Counted from the stretch's first letter, positions 9,286 through 18,420 are shown. The stretch: DNA of 64,000 nucleotides from an uncultured Bacilli bacterium (GCA_934090735.1 CAKOJR010000003.1:62001-126000), one strand, 5' to 3'. Notes: generated by a model from the letters alone, not told the origin. Translations and numbers: made by a program.

Positions 9286-9485
9286 AAAAAAGTTAATGAT
9301 TAAAGGGACGATTTTGTTCGTGGTACCACCCTTCTTTAATCATTAACTGATTCTCTTAACTGATAACGGCAGCTTGCCGGATATTCTCTCCAAGGTTTTT
9401 ATTCATATTAGGTTACTATTAACTTCCACCAACCGTTAATTCTCTATAAGTAAGCGTTAATATTACTCGTCCTTTTCATCGATTT
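9286..9485 (-). promoter_or_regulatory. T-box riboswitch controlling lysS (specifier AAA, Lys)
   Basis: The minus strand carries the T-box AGGGTGGTACCACG (9319-9332). The competing terminator pairs TTAATGATTAAAGAAGGG with CCCTTTAATCATTAA, followed by CTTTTTTTA. The Stem I specifier context reads GAAT-AAA-A (9397-9404), placing the Lys codon AAA at 9398-9400. This agrees with the downstream gene and makes the LysRS identification secure. The leader lies between the ABC-F gene (convergent reading is absent; both are on the minus strand) and lysS. Confidence 0.93.
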
Positions 9486-9508
9486 ATGCCTAGATAATAC
9501 CAGAAGTT

Positions 9509-11131
9509 TTAGTTTTTGTCAACTTCTTCGTTTAAAAGTTCATAATGAAGGACAACGTTTTTATCATAGTACATGATTCGGCCACTAGGTAAAAGGAGCA
9601 TTCTTTTAATTCCTAGGTTATCAACAAATTCTAGGTTGTGTGATACTACTAGCATAGTGCCTTCGTAATCTTTGAAGGTGTCAGCAATAATTAATTGAGT
9701 CATTGGGTCTAAGTGGTTTGTTGGCTCATCTAGTAGAAGCGTATTTGCTCCTGACAAAGCTATTTTAGCAAGTGCTACTCTAGAACGTTCTCCTGGGGAT
9801 AAGATATTTATTTTTTTGAAAATGTCATCATTTGTAAATAGGAAGCTACCAAGAAATCTTCTTAGTTCATAATCAGTTAGGCCACTATCACTAAAGTTTT
9901 CTTTAATAGTTTTATCTTTATTTAATAGGTCATGCTCCTGCGCATAATAACCAATAAGTGTTTTTTCTGATATGTTAATAGTTCCTTCTAAAGGACTTAA
10001 AATGTTCATGATAAGTTTTAAAAGAGTTGTTTTTCCAATACCATTTTCTCCAACTATTAGGAATTTTTCGCCTCTAATAAGATCAAAGGTTAAATTTTGG
10101 TAAAGTAGATTCTCTTCTGTGTACCCGAATGTTAGGTTGTTACAACTTATAGGAACCAAATAACTTGGATATTTTATGTTAATTTTAAATTTTGCGTATT
10201 TGTTTTTCTTTTCGACTTCTACTTTTTCGCTTAGTAGTTTTTCTAGTTTTTTCTGTCTATCTTTAGCAATGTTCGCTTTCTTTTCGTTGCCTCTTATGTA
10301 ACGAGCTATTATTTCTTTTAGTTTTTCTTCTTCTTTTTGCTGTTTATCGTGAAGTCTTGATGTTGCTAGTTCTCTTTCCTTTTTGATTTTTTCGTATTTT
10401 GAATATGAGCCATTATAAATGATGCCTGTTTTTTTATTTTTATCTATATATAATGTTTTGTTTGTAATTTCGTCTAGGAATGATGTATCATGGGAAATTA
10501 CTAAGATTAGTCCTTTATAGTTTTTAAGATAGTCAATAATGTAGTCTTTAGTGTCTAAATCTAGGTGGTTTGTTGGTTCATCTAATAAAAGGGTTTCTGG
10601 TTTGGAGTATAGAAGTCTTGCAAAAGCGATTTTTGATTTTTGACCACCGGATAAGTTTTTGAGTTTTAAATCTAATAGGGCATCATCAATGTTCATACCA
10701 GCGATTATTTTTAGTAATTCACTTTCAGCGTTGTATTGTTCATAGTATGTTAATTCATCTTCTACTTTAGTGATATCTTTCATGTATTTTTTTAAGTTAT
10801 GTTCATTTTTTTCAGTTGCTATTTGTTCATAAAGATTAGTTAGTTTATTTTCTAGCTCTTTAATGGGTCTAGCAGATAGGAGGTAATCAAAAACAGACAT
10901 TTCTTTATCAAAGTTATCTTCAATAACTTGTGGAAGGTAGCCGATTTTTGATGATACAGTTATGGTCCCTGTGTCTGGTGTAAGCTCGCCTAGGATAAGT
11001 TTAAAAAGAGTTGTTTTACCAGCACCGTTAACGCCAATTATGCCAACTTTATCATTTTGATTAAATTCAACAGTTAAATTTTTATAAACTTCGGCAGTTC
11101 CGAAACTAAGAGATAAATTGTCGATTTTCAT
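9509..11131 (-). CDS. ABC-F family ATPase (ribosome-associated)
   Basis: 540 residues with two ABC ATPase domains and no membrane segments, the layout of ABC-F translation factors. Domain 1 has Walker A 'GVNGAGKTT', signature 'LSGGQKSK' and Walker B 'LLLDEPTNHLD'. Domain 2 has 'GENGIGKTT', 'LSPGERSR' and again 'LLLDEPTNHLD'. The interdomain linker (about residues 240-320) is strongly basic and helical ('RYIRGNEKKANIAKDRQKK'), as expected for the P-site tRNA interaction motif. Such proteins act on stalled ribosomes or confer ribosome-protection resistance; which subfamily this is cannot be decided here. Its AGAAGGG ribosome binding site is strong. Confidence 0.93.
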   Translation of the reverse strand: MKIDNLSLSFGTAEVYKNLTVEFNQNDKVGIIGVNGAGKTTLFKLILGELTPDTGTITVSSKIGYLPQVIEDNFDKEMSVFDYLLSARPIKELENKLTNLYEQIATEKNEHNLKKYMKDITKVEDELTYYEQYNAESELLKIIAGMNIDDALLDLKLKNLSGGQKSKIAFARLLYSKPETLLLDEPTNHLDLDTKDYIIDYLKNYKGLILVISHDTSFLDEITNKTLYIDKNKKTGIIYNGSYSKYEKIKKERELATSRLHDKQQKEEEKLKEIIARYIRGNEKKANIAKDRQKKLEKLLSEKVEVEKKNKYAKFKINIKYPSYLVPISCNNLTFGYTEENLLYQNLTFDLIRGEKFLIVGENGIGKTTLLKLIMNILSPLEGTINISEKTLIGYYAQEHDLLNKDKTIKENFSDSGLTDYELRRFLGSFLFTNDDIFKKINILSPGERSRVALAKIALSGANTLLLDEPTNHLDPMTQLIIADTFKDYEGTMLVVSHNLEFVDNLGIKRMLLLPSGRIMYYDKNVVLHYELLNEEVDKN

Positions 11132-11216
11132 GTTAACCCTTCTTCCTTTATACGATTATATAGAAATTTGTTAATATTTTCAAATTATTTTACATAGATT
11201 TAGTTAGAGGTGAATT

Positions 11217-11549
11217 ATGAACGGACAGTTTTATAAGAATACTGGTTATCAAGAACCACTTAATTTAGCGACTGCACCAATTGGTAATGTGGATAACGAG
11301 CAAAGTTATATTGAAAATATTTTAAGACAAAATAAAGGTAAGAAAGCTAAAGCATATTTTTCTTTTACAGATTCAAATGCGTGGCGCGATAAGGTGTTTG
11401 AAGGGATAATTGAAGAGGCTGGAAAAGATCATTTAGTTATGAGCGACCCAACTACTGGTAAATGGGAACTTATCTTACTTATTTATTTAAATTATGTAGA
11501 GTTTGATGAAGCGATTAACTATAATAAAAACTATGTTGATAAATATTAA
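11217..11549 (+). CDS. gerQ: Spore coat protein GerQ homologue
   Basis: 110 residues. The core 'EQSYIENILRQNKGKKAKAYF', then 'WRDKVFEGIIEEAGKDHLVMSD' and 'YLNYVEFDEAI', matches my memory of Bacillus GerQ, an inner-coat protein needed for localising the germination hydrolase CwlJ and cross-linked by transglutaminase. It stands alone on the plus strand between two minus-strand genes, with an AGAGGTGA site before the ATG. Its presence suggests the organism forms spores or descends from a spore former. It converges with the MBL hydrolase gene, and the two reading frames overlap by a few bases. Confidence 0.85.
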   Translation: MNGQFYKNTGYQEPLNLATAPIGNVDNEQSYIENILRQNKGKKAKAYFSFTDSNAWRDKVFEGIIEEAGKDHLVMSDPTTGKWELILLIYLNYVEFDEAINYNKNYVDKY

Positions 11550-12061
11550 ACATAGTTTTTTAATTGCTTTTCTTCTTCTTTTAAAGTTGTGCTAGGTCCA
11601 TGACCTGGATAAATGGTTATATCTTTATCATATTTTAAAATTTTGTGGATGCTGCTTTGCATTTCTTTGAAGTTACCTCCAGCTAGATCGCATCTTCCAA
11701 TTGTTCCTTTAAAGATAAAGTCACCGCAGAATAAATTTTTGTTAAATAAGAATGATATTAAGTCATCTTTATGGCCTGGCGTTTTTATCATTTCAAATGT
11801 AAAGTCGCCTATTTTATTTTGACCTTCTTTTAAGTTTTGGTAATCATAAACTTTGCAGTTACATTTTGCTTGTAGAACACCAACTGCGCCCACATGATCA
11901 AAGTGATGATGAGTTATTAAAATACCTATCACTTGTTTAGTTATGTTTGGTATTATTTTTTCTGCTTCGTCTCCTGGATCTATTACAAGAGTTTCTTTAT
12001 CATTTTCTAGTATATAACAATTTGTTTCTAAGTATCCTACTTTTACTATTTTTATTTGCAT
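11546..12061 (-). CDS. MBL-fold metallo-hydrolase (glyoxalase II-like, YqgX type)
   Basis: 171 residues with the full metal-binding set: 'THHHFDHVGAV' (HxHxDH), 'TPGHKDD' and 'FCGDFIFKGTIGRCDLAGG', ending with 'YPGHGPSTT'. This is the compact hydroxyacylglutathione-hydrolase-like branch common in Firmicutes, acting on thioesters or other ester substrates in the cytoplasm. It lacks the C-terminal helical domain of true glyoxalase II. The AAAGGTGATT site supports the chosen ATG. Confidence 0.88.
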   Translation of the reverse strand: MQIKIVKVGYLETNCYILENDKETLVIDPGDEAEKIIPNITKQVIGILITHHHFDHVGAVGVLQAKCNCKVYDYQNLKEGQNKIGDFTFEMIKTPGHKDDLISFLFNKNLFCGDFIFKGTIGRCDLAGGNFKEMQSSIHKILKYDKDITIYPGHGPSTTLKEEEKQLKNYV

Positions 12062-12144
12062 TTAAATCACCTTTATTATTATAGCAAAGATATTTTATTT
12101 TTCATAATGACGTGATATAATTTTATTAGAAGGTAGGTTTTAGT

Positions 12145-12684
12145 GTGGAAACTATTTTGTTAACTATAGTGATTTTTACCGGCATTATTGTCGTTACTTA
12201 TATTATTTTATACAATAACATTCAAGCTTTTAATATTAAGATTAATGAGGCTGAAAGTATTATTGATGATTTACTTAGAAAAAAGTATGATAATTTAGAT
12301 AATATGAAAAGTATTATTTTAAGAGAAACAGATTTACCAGAACAGACATTTGAAGTTTTTGAAAAAATTAAAAATGTGAATATTTCAAGTTTTGATTTAG
12401 ATAGAAAGTTAACCGAAATTTATAGTTTGATTAATCAGATAAAACTTGATTATGAGAAATTAGAGAATAACGAAGATTTTAGTAATTATTTTGAAGATGT
12501 TTATGAAATTGATGAGAAGTTAGAAGCAGCAAAGTCATTTTATAATAAGTATACTACCTTGCTTAATACAGCAATTAAGAAGTTTCCATCAAACGTAATA
12601 GCTAGTTTCCATCATATTAAAGTGAAAGCATATTTTGATGGTAAAGATATGTTTGATGAAGAAATTAAAGATTTTAAGTTATAA
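12145..12684 (+). CDS. LemA family membrane protein
   Basis: 179 residues starting at GTG (12145) behind AGAAGGTAGG. One N-terminal membrane helix (about residues 3-25) is followed by a helical domain with LemA signatures: 'YNNIQAFNIKINEAESIIDDLLRKKYD' near the start and 'LEAAKSFYNKYTTLLNTAIKKFPSN' near the end. LemA proteins form a four-helix-bundle domain held at the membrane; their role is not settled, though they are often near membrane proteases. Here it stands alone on the plus strand. Confidence 0.85.
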   Translation: METILLTIVIFTGIIVVTYIILYNNIQAFNIKINEAESIIDDLLRKKYDNLDNMKSIILRETDLPEQTFEVFEKIKNVNISSFDLDRKLTEIYSLINQIKLDYEKLENNEDFSNYFEDVYEIDEKLEAAKSFYNKYTTLLNTAIKKFPSNVIASFHHIKVKAYFDGKDMFDEEIKDFKL

Positions 12685-12708
12685 AAAAAGCCACGTATGT
12701 GGTTTTTA
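12683..12708. terminator. Bidirectional terminator between lemA and ung
   Basis: AAAAAGCCAC/GTGGTTTTT hairpin with a short GTAT loop, placed between the converging lemA and ung genes; it overlaps the ung stop codon. Confidence 0.8.
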
Positions 12709-13368
12709 ATTTAGGTCCCAGTTTATTTTTTCTTCACCATTTTTTTCTAGGAATTCATTTGTTTTAGAAAATGGATGGCTTCCAAAGAAACCGTATCTAG
12801 CACTAAATGGTGATGGATGAGGAGATGTTAATACTAAGTGTTTAGGATTTGTTATAAACACTTTTTTACTTTTAGCAAAATTTCCCCAAAGAATAAATAC
12901 TACTGGTTCTTCTTTTTGGTTTATTTTTTTTATTATATAATCTGTTAAGTTACTCCAGCCAATATTTTGATGAGAGTTAGGACAATCTTTGATTACTGTA
13001 AGTGATGAGTTTAAAAGAAGTACTCCTTCTTTAGCCCATTTTGTTAAGTCACCACAGTTTGGTTCAATTATACCTAAGTCATCATATATTTCCTTATAAA
13101 TATTTTTTAGTGATGGAGGAAGCGCTACACCTTTTTGAACTGAAAAAGATAGTCCATGAGCTTCGCCTACTCCGTGATATGGATCTTGGCCTACTATAAC
13201 TACTTTAACTTTACTATATGGTGTTAGTTTTAAAGCATTAAAGATATTTTCTTTTGCTGGAAAGATATCTTTCGTAGCATATTCATGCATTACGATATCC
13301 CAAAATTTGTGGAAACCAGGACTATCCCAGATTATTTTTAATTCGTTATCCCAATCGTTGCCAATCAT
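12706..13368 (-). CDS. ung: Uracil-DNA glycosylase, family 1
   Basis: Removes uracil from DNA to start base-excision repair. 220 residues with the water-activating motif 'VGQDPYHGVGEAHGLSFSV' near residue 60 and the minor-groove loop 'SPHPSPFSARYGFFGSHPFS' near the C-terminus. The length is normal for the family. It is followed upstream by a Nudix hydrolase gene 7 bp away on the same strand, a plausible sanitation/repair pair. Start supported by TTAGGTGAATCATG. Confidence 0.96.
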   Translation of the reverse strand: MIGNDWDNELKIIWDSPGFHKFWDIVMHEYATKDIFPAKENIFNALKLTPYSKVKVVIVGQDPYHGVGEAHGLSFSVQKGVALPPSLKNIYKEIYDDLGIIEPNCGDLTKWAKEGVLLLNSSLTVIKDCPNSHQNIGWSNLTDYIIKKINQKEEPVVFILWGNFAKSKKVFITNPKHLVLTSPHPSPFSARYGFFGSHPFSKTNEFLEKNGEEKINWDLN

Positions 13369-13375
13369 GATTCAC

Positions 13376-13801
13376 CTAATACATTATTTTATTTTCAATG
13401 GCCCATGGAATAAAGTGGTCTTTAATTGCTGTTGCTAGTTCTTCTTCGTCATCATTAATTCCATGCCATTTATATTCAATTATTTCATCGTTAGGTAATA
13501 GTTCTACGTCGATTTTTTTATGGGCTAGCATCATGTGCATTTCAATTGTAAGACTTGGGTCAGATAGAGCAGGCTCTCTAAAGCAAAGAATTTCTTCTAA
13601 TTCTCTTTCTTCAATATTAAAGCCGTTAGCTATTTCTTCTAAGCATTCTCTTCTAGCAGCTTCTTTGAAGGTTTCGCCTTTTTCAACGCCACCACCTACA
13701 AGGGTGTATTTGCCTTTTTTTGAGCTTCTTTGACTCATACTAACTAATACTTTTCCATTACTAATGAAGGCAGTGCCTACTACATGTATTAAATTATCCA
13801 T
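13376..13801 (-). CDS. Nudix hydrolase
   Basis: 141 residues with a clear Nudix box 'GGGVEKGETFKEAARRECLE' followed by E, preceded by 'SKKGKYTLV'. The enzyme hydrolyses nucleoside diphosphates linked to another group. The substrate cannot be told; a mutagenic-nucleotide cleaning role is suggested by the adjacent ung gene. It sits between rlmH and ung in a closely packed minus-strand run. TAAGGAGT precedes the ATG. Confidence 0.9.
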   Translation of the reverse strand: MDNLIHVVGTAFISNGKVLVSMSQRSSKKGKYTLVGGGVEKGETFKEAARRECLEEIANGFNIEERELEEILCFREPALSDPSLTIEMHMMLAHKKIDVELLPNDEIIEYKWHGINDDEEELATAIKDHFIPWAIENKIMY

Positions 13802-13810
13802 TTTTACTCC

Positions 13811-14245
13811 TTATTTATGATATGTTTCATTGTTAATTATTTTAAATCCCCTGTAGATTTGTTCTAATAGAATTGCTCTAAATAGACCATGTGGAAATGT
13901 AAGGTCACTAAATGATAGTTCGTAGTCTATGTTATCAAGTACTTCTTTACTGATTCCATTTGAGCCACCAATAATAAAATCAATATTAGCGTTTTCCATT
14001 AAGTGTTCATTTAGAAATTTAGCGAATTCTGGTGAACTTAGTTTTTGGCCTTTTATAGTTAAAGCAACTTTGAATGATTTTTTAGATAGTTTTTCCAAGA
14101 TTTTAGTTCCTTCTTTTTCTATTCCATCATCATTTATTTCAACTATTTCTAATTTATGATATTTGTTAATTCTTTTCTTGTAATCTTCTGCCATATTAAC
14201 TAGGTATTGTTCTTTTAATTTACCTACGACAATTAGTTTTATCAT
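13811..14245 (-). CDS. rlmH: 23S rRNA (pseudouridine1915-N3)-methyltransferase RlmH
   Basis: SPOUT-class methyltransferase that modifies the pseudouridine at 1915 of 23S rRNA. N-terminus 'MIKLIVVGKLKEQYLVNMAEDY', SAM-binding loop 'FIIGGSNGI' and the conserved C-terminal run 'FPHGLFRAILLEQIYRGFKI' ending NNETYHK. At 144 residues it is somewhat shorter than the usual ~159, the loss being internal, not at the ends. The ATG overlaps the walJ TGA stop (ATGA), so translation is probably coupled. The walJ-rlmH pairing is also seen in Bacillus. Confidence 0.95.
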   Translation of the reverse strand: MIKLIVVGKLKEQYLVNMAEDYKKRINKYHKLEIVEINDDGIEKEGTKILEKLSKKSFKVALTIKGQKLSSPEFAKFLNEHLMENANIDFIIGGSNGISKEVLDNIDYELSFSDLTFPHGLFRAILLEQIYRGFKIINNETYHK

Positions 14246-15006
14246 ACTTCGATTAACTCCGTTTTTTCTTTTGGTTTTGCTGCAATAATGTTGGTAAACT
14301 CGATATTGTTTTCTTTAAATGTATTTTCGATTTGTTTAAGTGCAAGTTCTGGTGTGTTGTTTTCTTCACTAAGGTGGGCTAGAATTATCATTTTAGTGCT
14401 ACTACCAATTATCTTACTTAAGTAGTAAGAAGATGCTTCATTTGATAAGTGGCCTGTGTCGCTTAGCATTCTTTGTTTTAACCATGCTGGATATTTACCA
14501 TGCATTAACATTTCAATATCGTGATTACTTTCCATTATATATAAATTTTTATTTGATATTTTTTTAAAGTTCTTTTGATTAATATAACCGGTATCTGTTA
14601 TGTTGACTATAGATGAGCCGTTTTCACTAATGATATAGCCACGACTGTCTGTTGTGTCATGGCTAGTTTTAATGTTTTCAATTTTTAATGTGTCTATCTG
14701 AATATCATCAAATAATATTAGGATATGGTCATAGTCTTCTAAGAAGGGAAGATCTTTAAACATAAGTGCTGACATTATGATTGTTGGATGATATTTTTTT
14801 ACGAGATTGTTAAGGGCACTAACGTGGTCTGAATGGGTGTGGGTTATTAAAATGTAATCTATATTAGATAGGTCAGTGCCGTTTTCTTTTAATTTTTCAT
14901 TTAGATATTTTACATTAGTTCCAGCGTCTATTAGAAGTTCATGGTTTTGTGTTTTAACATATACAGAGTTACCTTTTGAACTACTTGCTAAGACACTAAC
15001 TAACAT
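14242..15006 (-). CDS. walJ: MBL-fold hydrolase WalJ/YycJ
   Basis: 254-residue metallo-beta-lactamase-fold protein starting 'MLVSVLASSSKGNSVYVKT', with 'LITHTHSDHVSAL' (HxHxDH) and 'LAHLSEENNTPELAL' typical of the YycJ/WalJ family linked to the WalRK cell-wall pathway and to DNA-damage handling. Here no walRK genes are adjacent; the upstream partner is an M23 peptidase, which fits a cell-wall context. Its start overlaps the peptidase gene by 7 bp. It ends in TGA, showing UGA is a stop here. Confidence 0.92.
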   Translation of the reverse strand: MLVSVLASSSKGNSVYVKTQNHELLIDAGTNVKYLNEKLKENGTDLSNIDYILITHTHSDHVSALNNLVKKYHPTIIMSALMFKDLPFLEDYDHILILFDDIQIDTLKIENIKTSHDTTDSRGYIISENGSSIVNITDTGYINQKNFKKISNKNLYIMESNHDIEMLMHGKYPAWLKQRMLSDTGHLSNEASSYYLSKIIGSSTKMIILAHLSEENNTPELALKQIENTFKENNIEFTNIIAAKPKEKTELIEV

Positions 15007-16520
15007 TTGAATACGCTTCTACATGGATTAACGATTTGTCCATATGTACTGCCTTTTCTAAGTTCGAAGTGTAAGTGCGTTCCAGTTGATGAACCGCTTG
15101 ATCCCATGTAGCCAATGATCTGGCCACGGCTTACGGTGTCCCCTACTTTTACTTGGATGTCTTTAGTCATATGGGCATATTTTACAATTAATTCGTCATT
15201 ATTATATGAGACAAATACGTAGTTTCCATATGATCCACCACACATATCTCGGTATCCACTACCAAAGTTAGGACATGTGTTATGAGTTTCGATTACAACG
15301 CCATCAGTTGAAGATCTAATTGGCGAACCAAATCCTGAACCGGAGATATCTATTCCTTTGTGATATGAACCCCATCTTGGTTCTACCCAGCTTGTAATAA
15401 CGTATGGGCTTGTTGTTGGCCAGTACCATGTATCACTACCAGTGTTAATGTATGTTGTACTACCACCACCTATATACGCTTTAGTACCTTTTGCAACAAT
15501 TTCGTTTACGGTTGGGGTTATTTCACTTTTTTTGGTGATAACTAGTTTTTCGATTGCTCCGTTTTTATACTGAATTTCTTCGGTAACACGGTTAAGTCCA
15601 TTTGAACCTTTTTGAATTACTTTAGTTTGACCTCTATACATTGTGTCGTCGTTTTGATATTCGGTTTCGTAGTTGCTTGGAATGTCTTCGATTACAACGT
15701 TTTCATTTACGATTGTTACAATTGGTGAGATAAGACCTACAGATACCACTTGTCCTGGAGTTAGTAAGGCGTTAGCATTGGGAATGCTTGGGTTTGCGAT
15801 TAAAAATTCTTCAATGTTCAATGTGTTATCTTCAAGAATCTTATCGATTGAGTCACCCTCTTTTACGGTGTACTCTTTTTGTTTTTCGATTGTACCAAAT
15901 AGTAAGAATTTACTGATATCATTTTCATTAGTGAAGATATAGTCATTTGTGTTTAGATAAGTTTTTTTAATTGTTATTTCTTCATCCCAATAAATTGATT
16001 TGATTTTCGTACCTGTTTCGGTTATTTCACTTTGGGTTTTATTTTTATATTCGTCTAGTTTTTGGGTTCCGATGAATGATGCCATTGTGTCATAAAAGGC
16101 ACTTGCAAAGTCTTCCTTATTTAGAACTTGTAATACTACTGGTTCTTTTGATTCATCATCATATTTAATCGTTACTGTGTACCCTTCAATTGTGAATGGT
16201 TCATTATATTCAATTGTATGGTATATTTCATCAGCAGTTTTGATGTTGTCACTGTAGGTTGTTTTTTCAATTGTTTTTAAAGTTGATGGTGGATATACTT
16301 TTTCAACATTATACTTGTCCTTAATTTCTTGTTGTTTGTCGTCTACTAGTGCTAGTAAATCGTCTTTTGAGTCTAAAAGACCTACTGATTTACCGTTTAA
16401 GAAGACCTCGTAAACGTTTTGTGGTTCAGTACTTGTTTTACGATTTGAGCATATAAAGATTACGAATGCTCCAAGGATAATTGTTGCTAGTAACGATGTA
16501 ATTATTTCTTTCGGTTTCAT
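15000..16520 (-). CDS. M23 (LytM-type) cell-wall endopeptidase with LysM and G5 domains
   Basis: 506 residues. One N-terminal membrane helix (about 7-25), an unrecognised region to ~215, a LysM domain ('KEYTVKEGDSIDKILED' to 'LLTPGQVVSVG'), a G5 domain ('YRGQTKVIQKGSNGLNRVTE' region), and a C-terminal M23 metallopeptidase with 'HKGIDIS', 'YAHM' and 'GTHLHFEL' supplying zinc ligands and the catalytic histidine. It would cleave peptidoglycan cross-bridges outside the membrane. It precedes walJ and follows dnaB, all closely spaced. Resembles SpoIIQ/lytic-factor-type endopeptidases by layout, but the sequence does not decide a sporulation role. Confidence 0.92.
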   Translation of the reverse strand: MKPKEIITSLLATIILGAFVIFICSNRKTSTEPQNVYEVFLNGKSVGLLDSKDDLLALVDDKQQEIKDKYNVEKVYPPSTLKTIEKTTYSDNIKTADEIYHTIEYNEPFTIEGYTVTIKYDDESKEPVVLQVLNKEDFASAFYDTMASFIGTQKLDEYKNKTQSEITETGTKIKSIYWDEEITIKKTYLNTNDYIFTNENDISKFLLFGTIEKQKEYTVKEGDSIDKILEDNTLNIEEFLIANPSIPNANALLTPGQVVSVGLISPIVTIVNENVVIEDIPSNYETEYQNDDTMYRGQTKVIQKGSNGLNRVTEEIQYKNGAIEKLVITKKSEITPTVNEIVAKGTKAYIGGGSTTYINTGSDTWYWPTTSPYVITSWVEPRWGSYHKGIDISGSGFGSPIRSSTDGVVIETHNTCPNFGSGYRDMCGGSYGNYVFVSYNNDELIVKYAHMTKDIQVKVGDTVSRGQIIGYMGSSGSSTGTHLHFELRKGSTYGQIVNPCRSVFKC

Positions 16521-16531
16521 ATTACCTTCCT

Positions 16532-17878
16532 TTATTTTTCTTCATTTTTCTTGATGTAGTTTCTGAAGTTTGACATGTCTCTTTCAAAGAGTAGTTCGAT
16601 AGTTCCTGTGCTACCATTACGATGCTTTCCTAGAATTAGTTCAGTAACAGATACGTTTGATTGTTCTGCTGCTGATTTATTGTAGTAATCATCACGATAT
16701 AAGAATGCGACTATATCGGCATCTTGCTCGATTGAACCAGATTCTCTTAAATCACTCATGATTGGTCTTTTGTTCTCTCGAAGTTCTACAGAACGTGATA
16801 ACTGGGCTAGAGCAATTACTGGTATTTTTAGTTCCATTGCCATTGTTTTTAGGGAACGTGATATTTCAGATACTTCTTGTTGACGATTTCCTTCGTATTT
16901 TGCTCCGCCTTGAATTAGCTGTAAGTAGTCGATTACGACCATTGCTAGACCTGGTTCTTTGGTTGCAAGTCTTCTACATTTTGCTCTTATTTCAGATACT
17001 GTCATACCTGATGAGTCTTCGATGTAAAGATGGGTATCGCCTAGTTCACTCATAGCTTCATTAACTTTACGCCAGTCGTTATGTTCTAAGCGGCCTGTTC
17101 TAAGTTTGTTAAGTTCAATGCCACCAGCTGATGCAATCATACGCATTGCTAATTGCTCGGCGTTCATTTCCATGTTGAATATGGCAACACTTTTTTTAGT
17201 ATTTATGGCAGCGTTTACTGCTAGGTTTAAACCAAAAGCAGTTTTACCCATTGCTGGACGAGCTGCTAAGATGATAAGTTCGTTTGGATGGAACCCACTA
17301 GTCATTTTATCTAAATCATAGAATCCAGATGGTACACCAGTTATATCGGTTTTATTTTTTGCTAAACGTTCTAGTTCTTCTTGGGTTGAACGTATAACCT
17401 CACCGATTGATTTAAATTCTCCAGCTTTACGAGCTTTGGTAACACTGAAGATTCTTTTTTCTGCGTCATCTATAATGTCATTTGTGTCTGATTCTTCATT
17501 GTAAGCATTGGTTGTAATGTTTGTTGTTACGTCAATTAGTTTTCTTCTTAAGGCTTTGTCTCTAACGATATCAATGTAGTAGTCAACATTTGCTGCAGTT
17601 ATTACAGAATCAATTACATCACTTAAATACTCGATACCACCAATAATATTTATAGAGCCTTTTTTCTCAATTTCATTTTTAACAGTTGCTGAATCTAATG
17701 GAATTTTATTTTGATGAAGTTCATATATTGCTTCAAAAATTCTTTTGTTTGCTTCACTTAAAAACATATCTGAAGAAAGCTCTTCACATACTTTTTCTAA
17801 GGCGTAGGTTGTTAAAAAGGCACAACCTAAAACATTCATTTCAGCTTCTAAGTTTTGTGGGAGTTTTCTTTCAGCCAT
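16532..17878 (-). CDS. dnaB: Replicative DNA helicase DnaB
   Basis: Hexameric replicative helicase (DnaC in Bacillus naming). 448 residues with the N-terminal primase-interacting helical domain ('NLEAEMNVLGCAFLTTYALE') and a RecA-like domain with Walker A 'AARPAMGKTAFGLN', Walker B region 'LAMVVIDYLQLI' and 'DLRESGSIEQDADIVAFLYR'. It lies 2 bp downstream of rplI, as in Bacillus and many other Firmicutes. No intein or insertion is visible. Confidence 0.97.
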   Translation of the reverse strand: MAERKLPQNLEAEMNVLGCAFLTTYALEKVCEELSSDMFLSEANKRIFEAIYELHQNKIPLDSATVKNEIEKKGSINIIGGIEYLSDVIDSVITAANVDYYIDIVRDKALRRKLIDVTTNITTNAYNEESDTNDIIDDAEKRIFSVTKARKAGEFKSIGEVIRSTQEELERLAKNKTDITGVPSGFYDLDKMTSGFHPNELIILAARPAMGKTAFGLNLAVNAAINTKKSVAIFNMEMNAEQLAMRMIASAGGIELNKLRTGRLEHNDWRKVNEAMSELGDTHLYIEDSSGMTVSEIRAKCRRLATKEPGLAMVVIDYLQLIQGGAKYEGNRQQEVSEISRSLKTMAMELKIPVIALAQLSRSVELRENKRPIMSDLRESGSIEQDADIVAFLYRDDYYNKSAAEQSNVSVTELILGKHRNGSTGTIELLFERDMSNFRNYIKKNEEK

Positions 17879-17880
17879 TA

Positions 17881-18324
17881 TTACACCTCTTTTACTTCAA
17901 TTTTTGCTACGGCAATTACTTTCTTGTGAAGTTCGATGTCAACGTTGTGAACTCCTAGAGTGTCAACCGGAACAAGCGGTTTAATCATTTTTTTGTCAAT
18001 GTTAAAGCCTTTTTTATTTATTTCTTCAGCAATTTGTTTTGTTGAAATGCAGCCAAACATTTTACCTTCTTTGCCAGTTTTAACTTTAAATGTGAATGTT
18101 ATGCTTTCGATCTTCTTTTTAATTTCTTCACATTCTTTTATTTTTTCTTCTTCATTTTTATTTCTTGTATCTATTTCTTTTTTTAGACGCTCACTACTTC
18201 CGTCAGTGTATTTGATAGCTAAACCATTTTTAATTAAGAAGTTTTGGGCATAGCCATCACTAACATTTATTACGTCGTCTTTCTTTCCTTGTTTCTTTAC
18301 GTCTTTTAATAATATAACTTTCAT
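17881..18324 (-). CDS. rplI: 50S ribosomal protein L9
   Basis: 147 residues with the L9 N-terminal RNA-binding domain 'MKVILLKDVKKQGKKDDVINV' and 'GYAQNFLIKNGLA', a long central helix, and the C-terminal domain ending 'HNVDIELHKKVIAVAKIEVK'. It pairs with dnaB. In Bacillus a gdpP-type phosphodiesterase gene sits just upstream; it is absent here. TAAGGAGGTT is a near-perfect ribosome binding site. Confidence 0.97.
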   Translation of the reverse strand: MKVILLKDVKKQGKKDDVINVSDGYAQNFLIKNGLAIKYTDGSSERLKKEIDTRNKNEEEKIKECEEIKKKIESITFTFKVKTGKEGKMFGCISTKQIAEEINKKGFNIDKKMIKPLVPVDTLGVHNVDIELHKKVIAVAKIEVKEV

Positions 18325-18346
18325 AGAACCTCCTTAACTACAAAGT

Positions 18347-18355
18347 ATTATATCA
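18347..18355 (-). promoter_or_regulatory. Extended -10 promoter element for rplI-dnaB
   Basis: TGATATAAT (extended -10) on the minus strand, about 20 bp upstream of the rplI ribosome binding site and just after the rpsR terminator. The -35 region is a poor T-rich match. Confidence 0.5.
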
Positions 18356-18392
18356 AATATATACAAAAAAAGATATATTTTGGGTTTTATCT

Positions 18393-18420
18393 AAAAATAA
18401 AAACGCATATTCCTATGCGC
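18393..18420 (-). terminator. Terminator at the end of the rpsF-ssb-rpsR operon
   Basis: CGCATA/TATGCG stem (18404-18409 with 18414-18419) followed on the minus strand by a U-rich tract; 16 bp after the rpsR stop. Confidence 0.75.
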
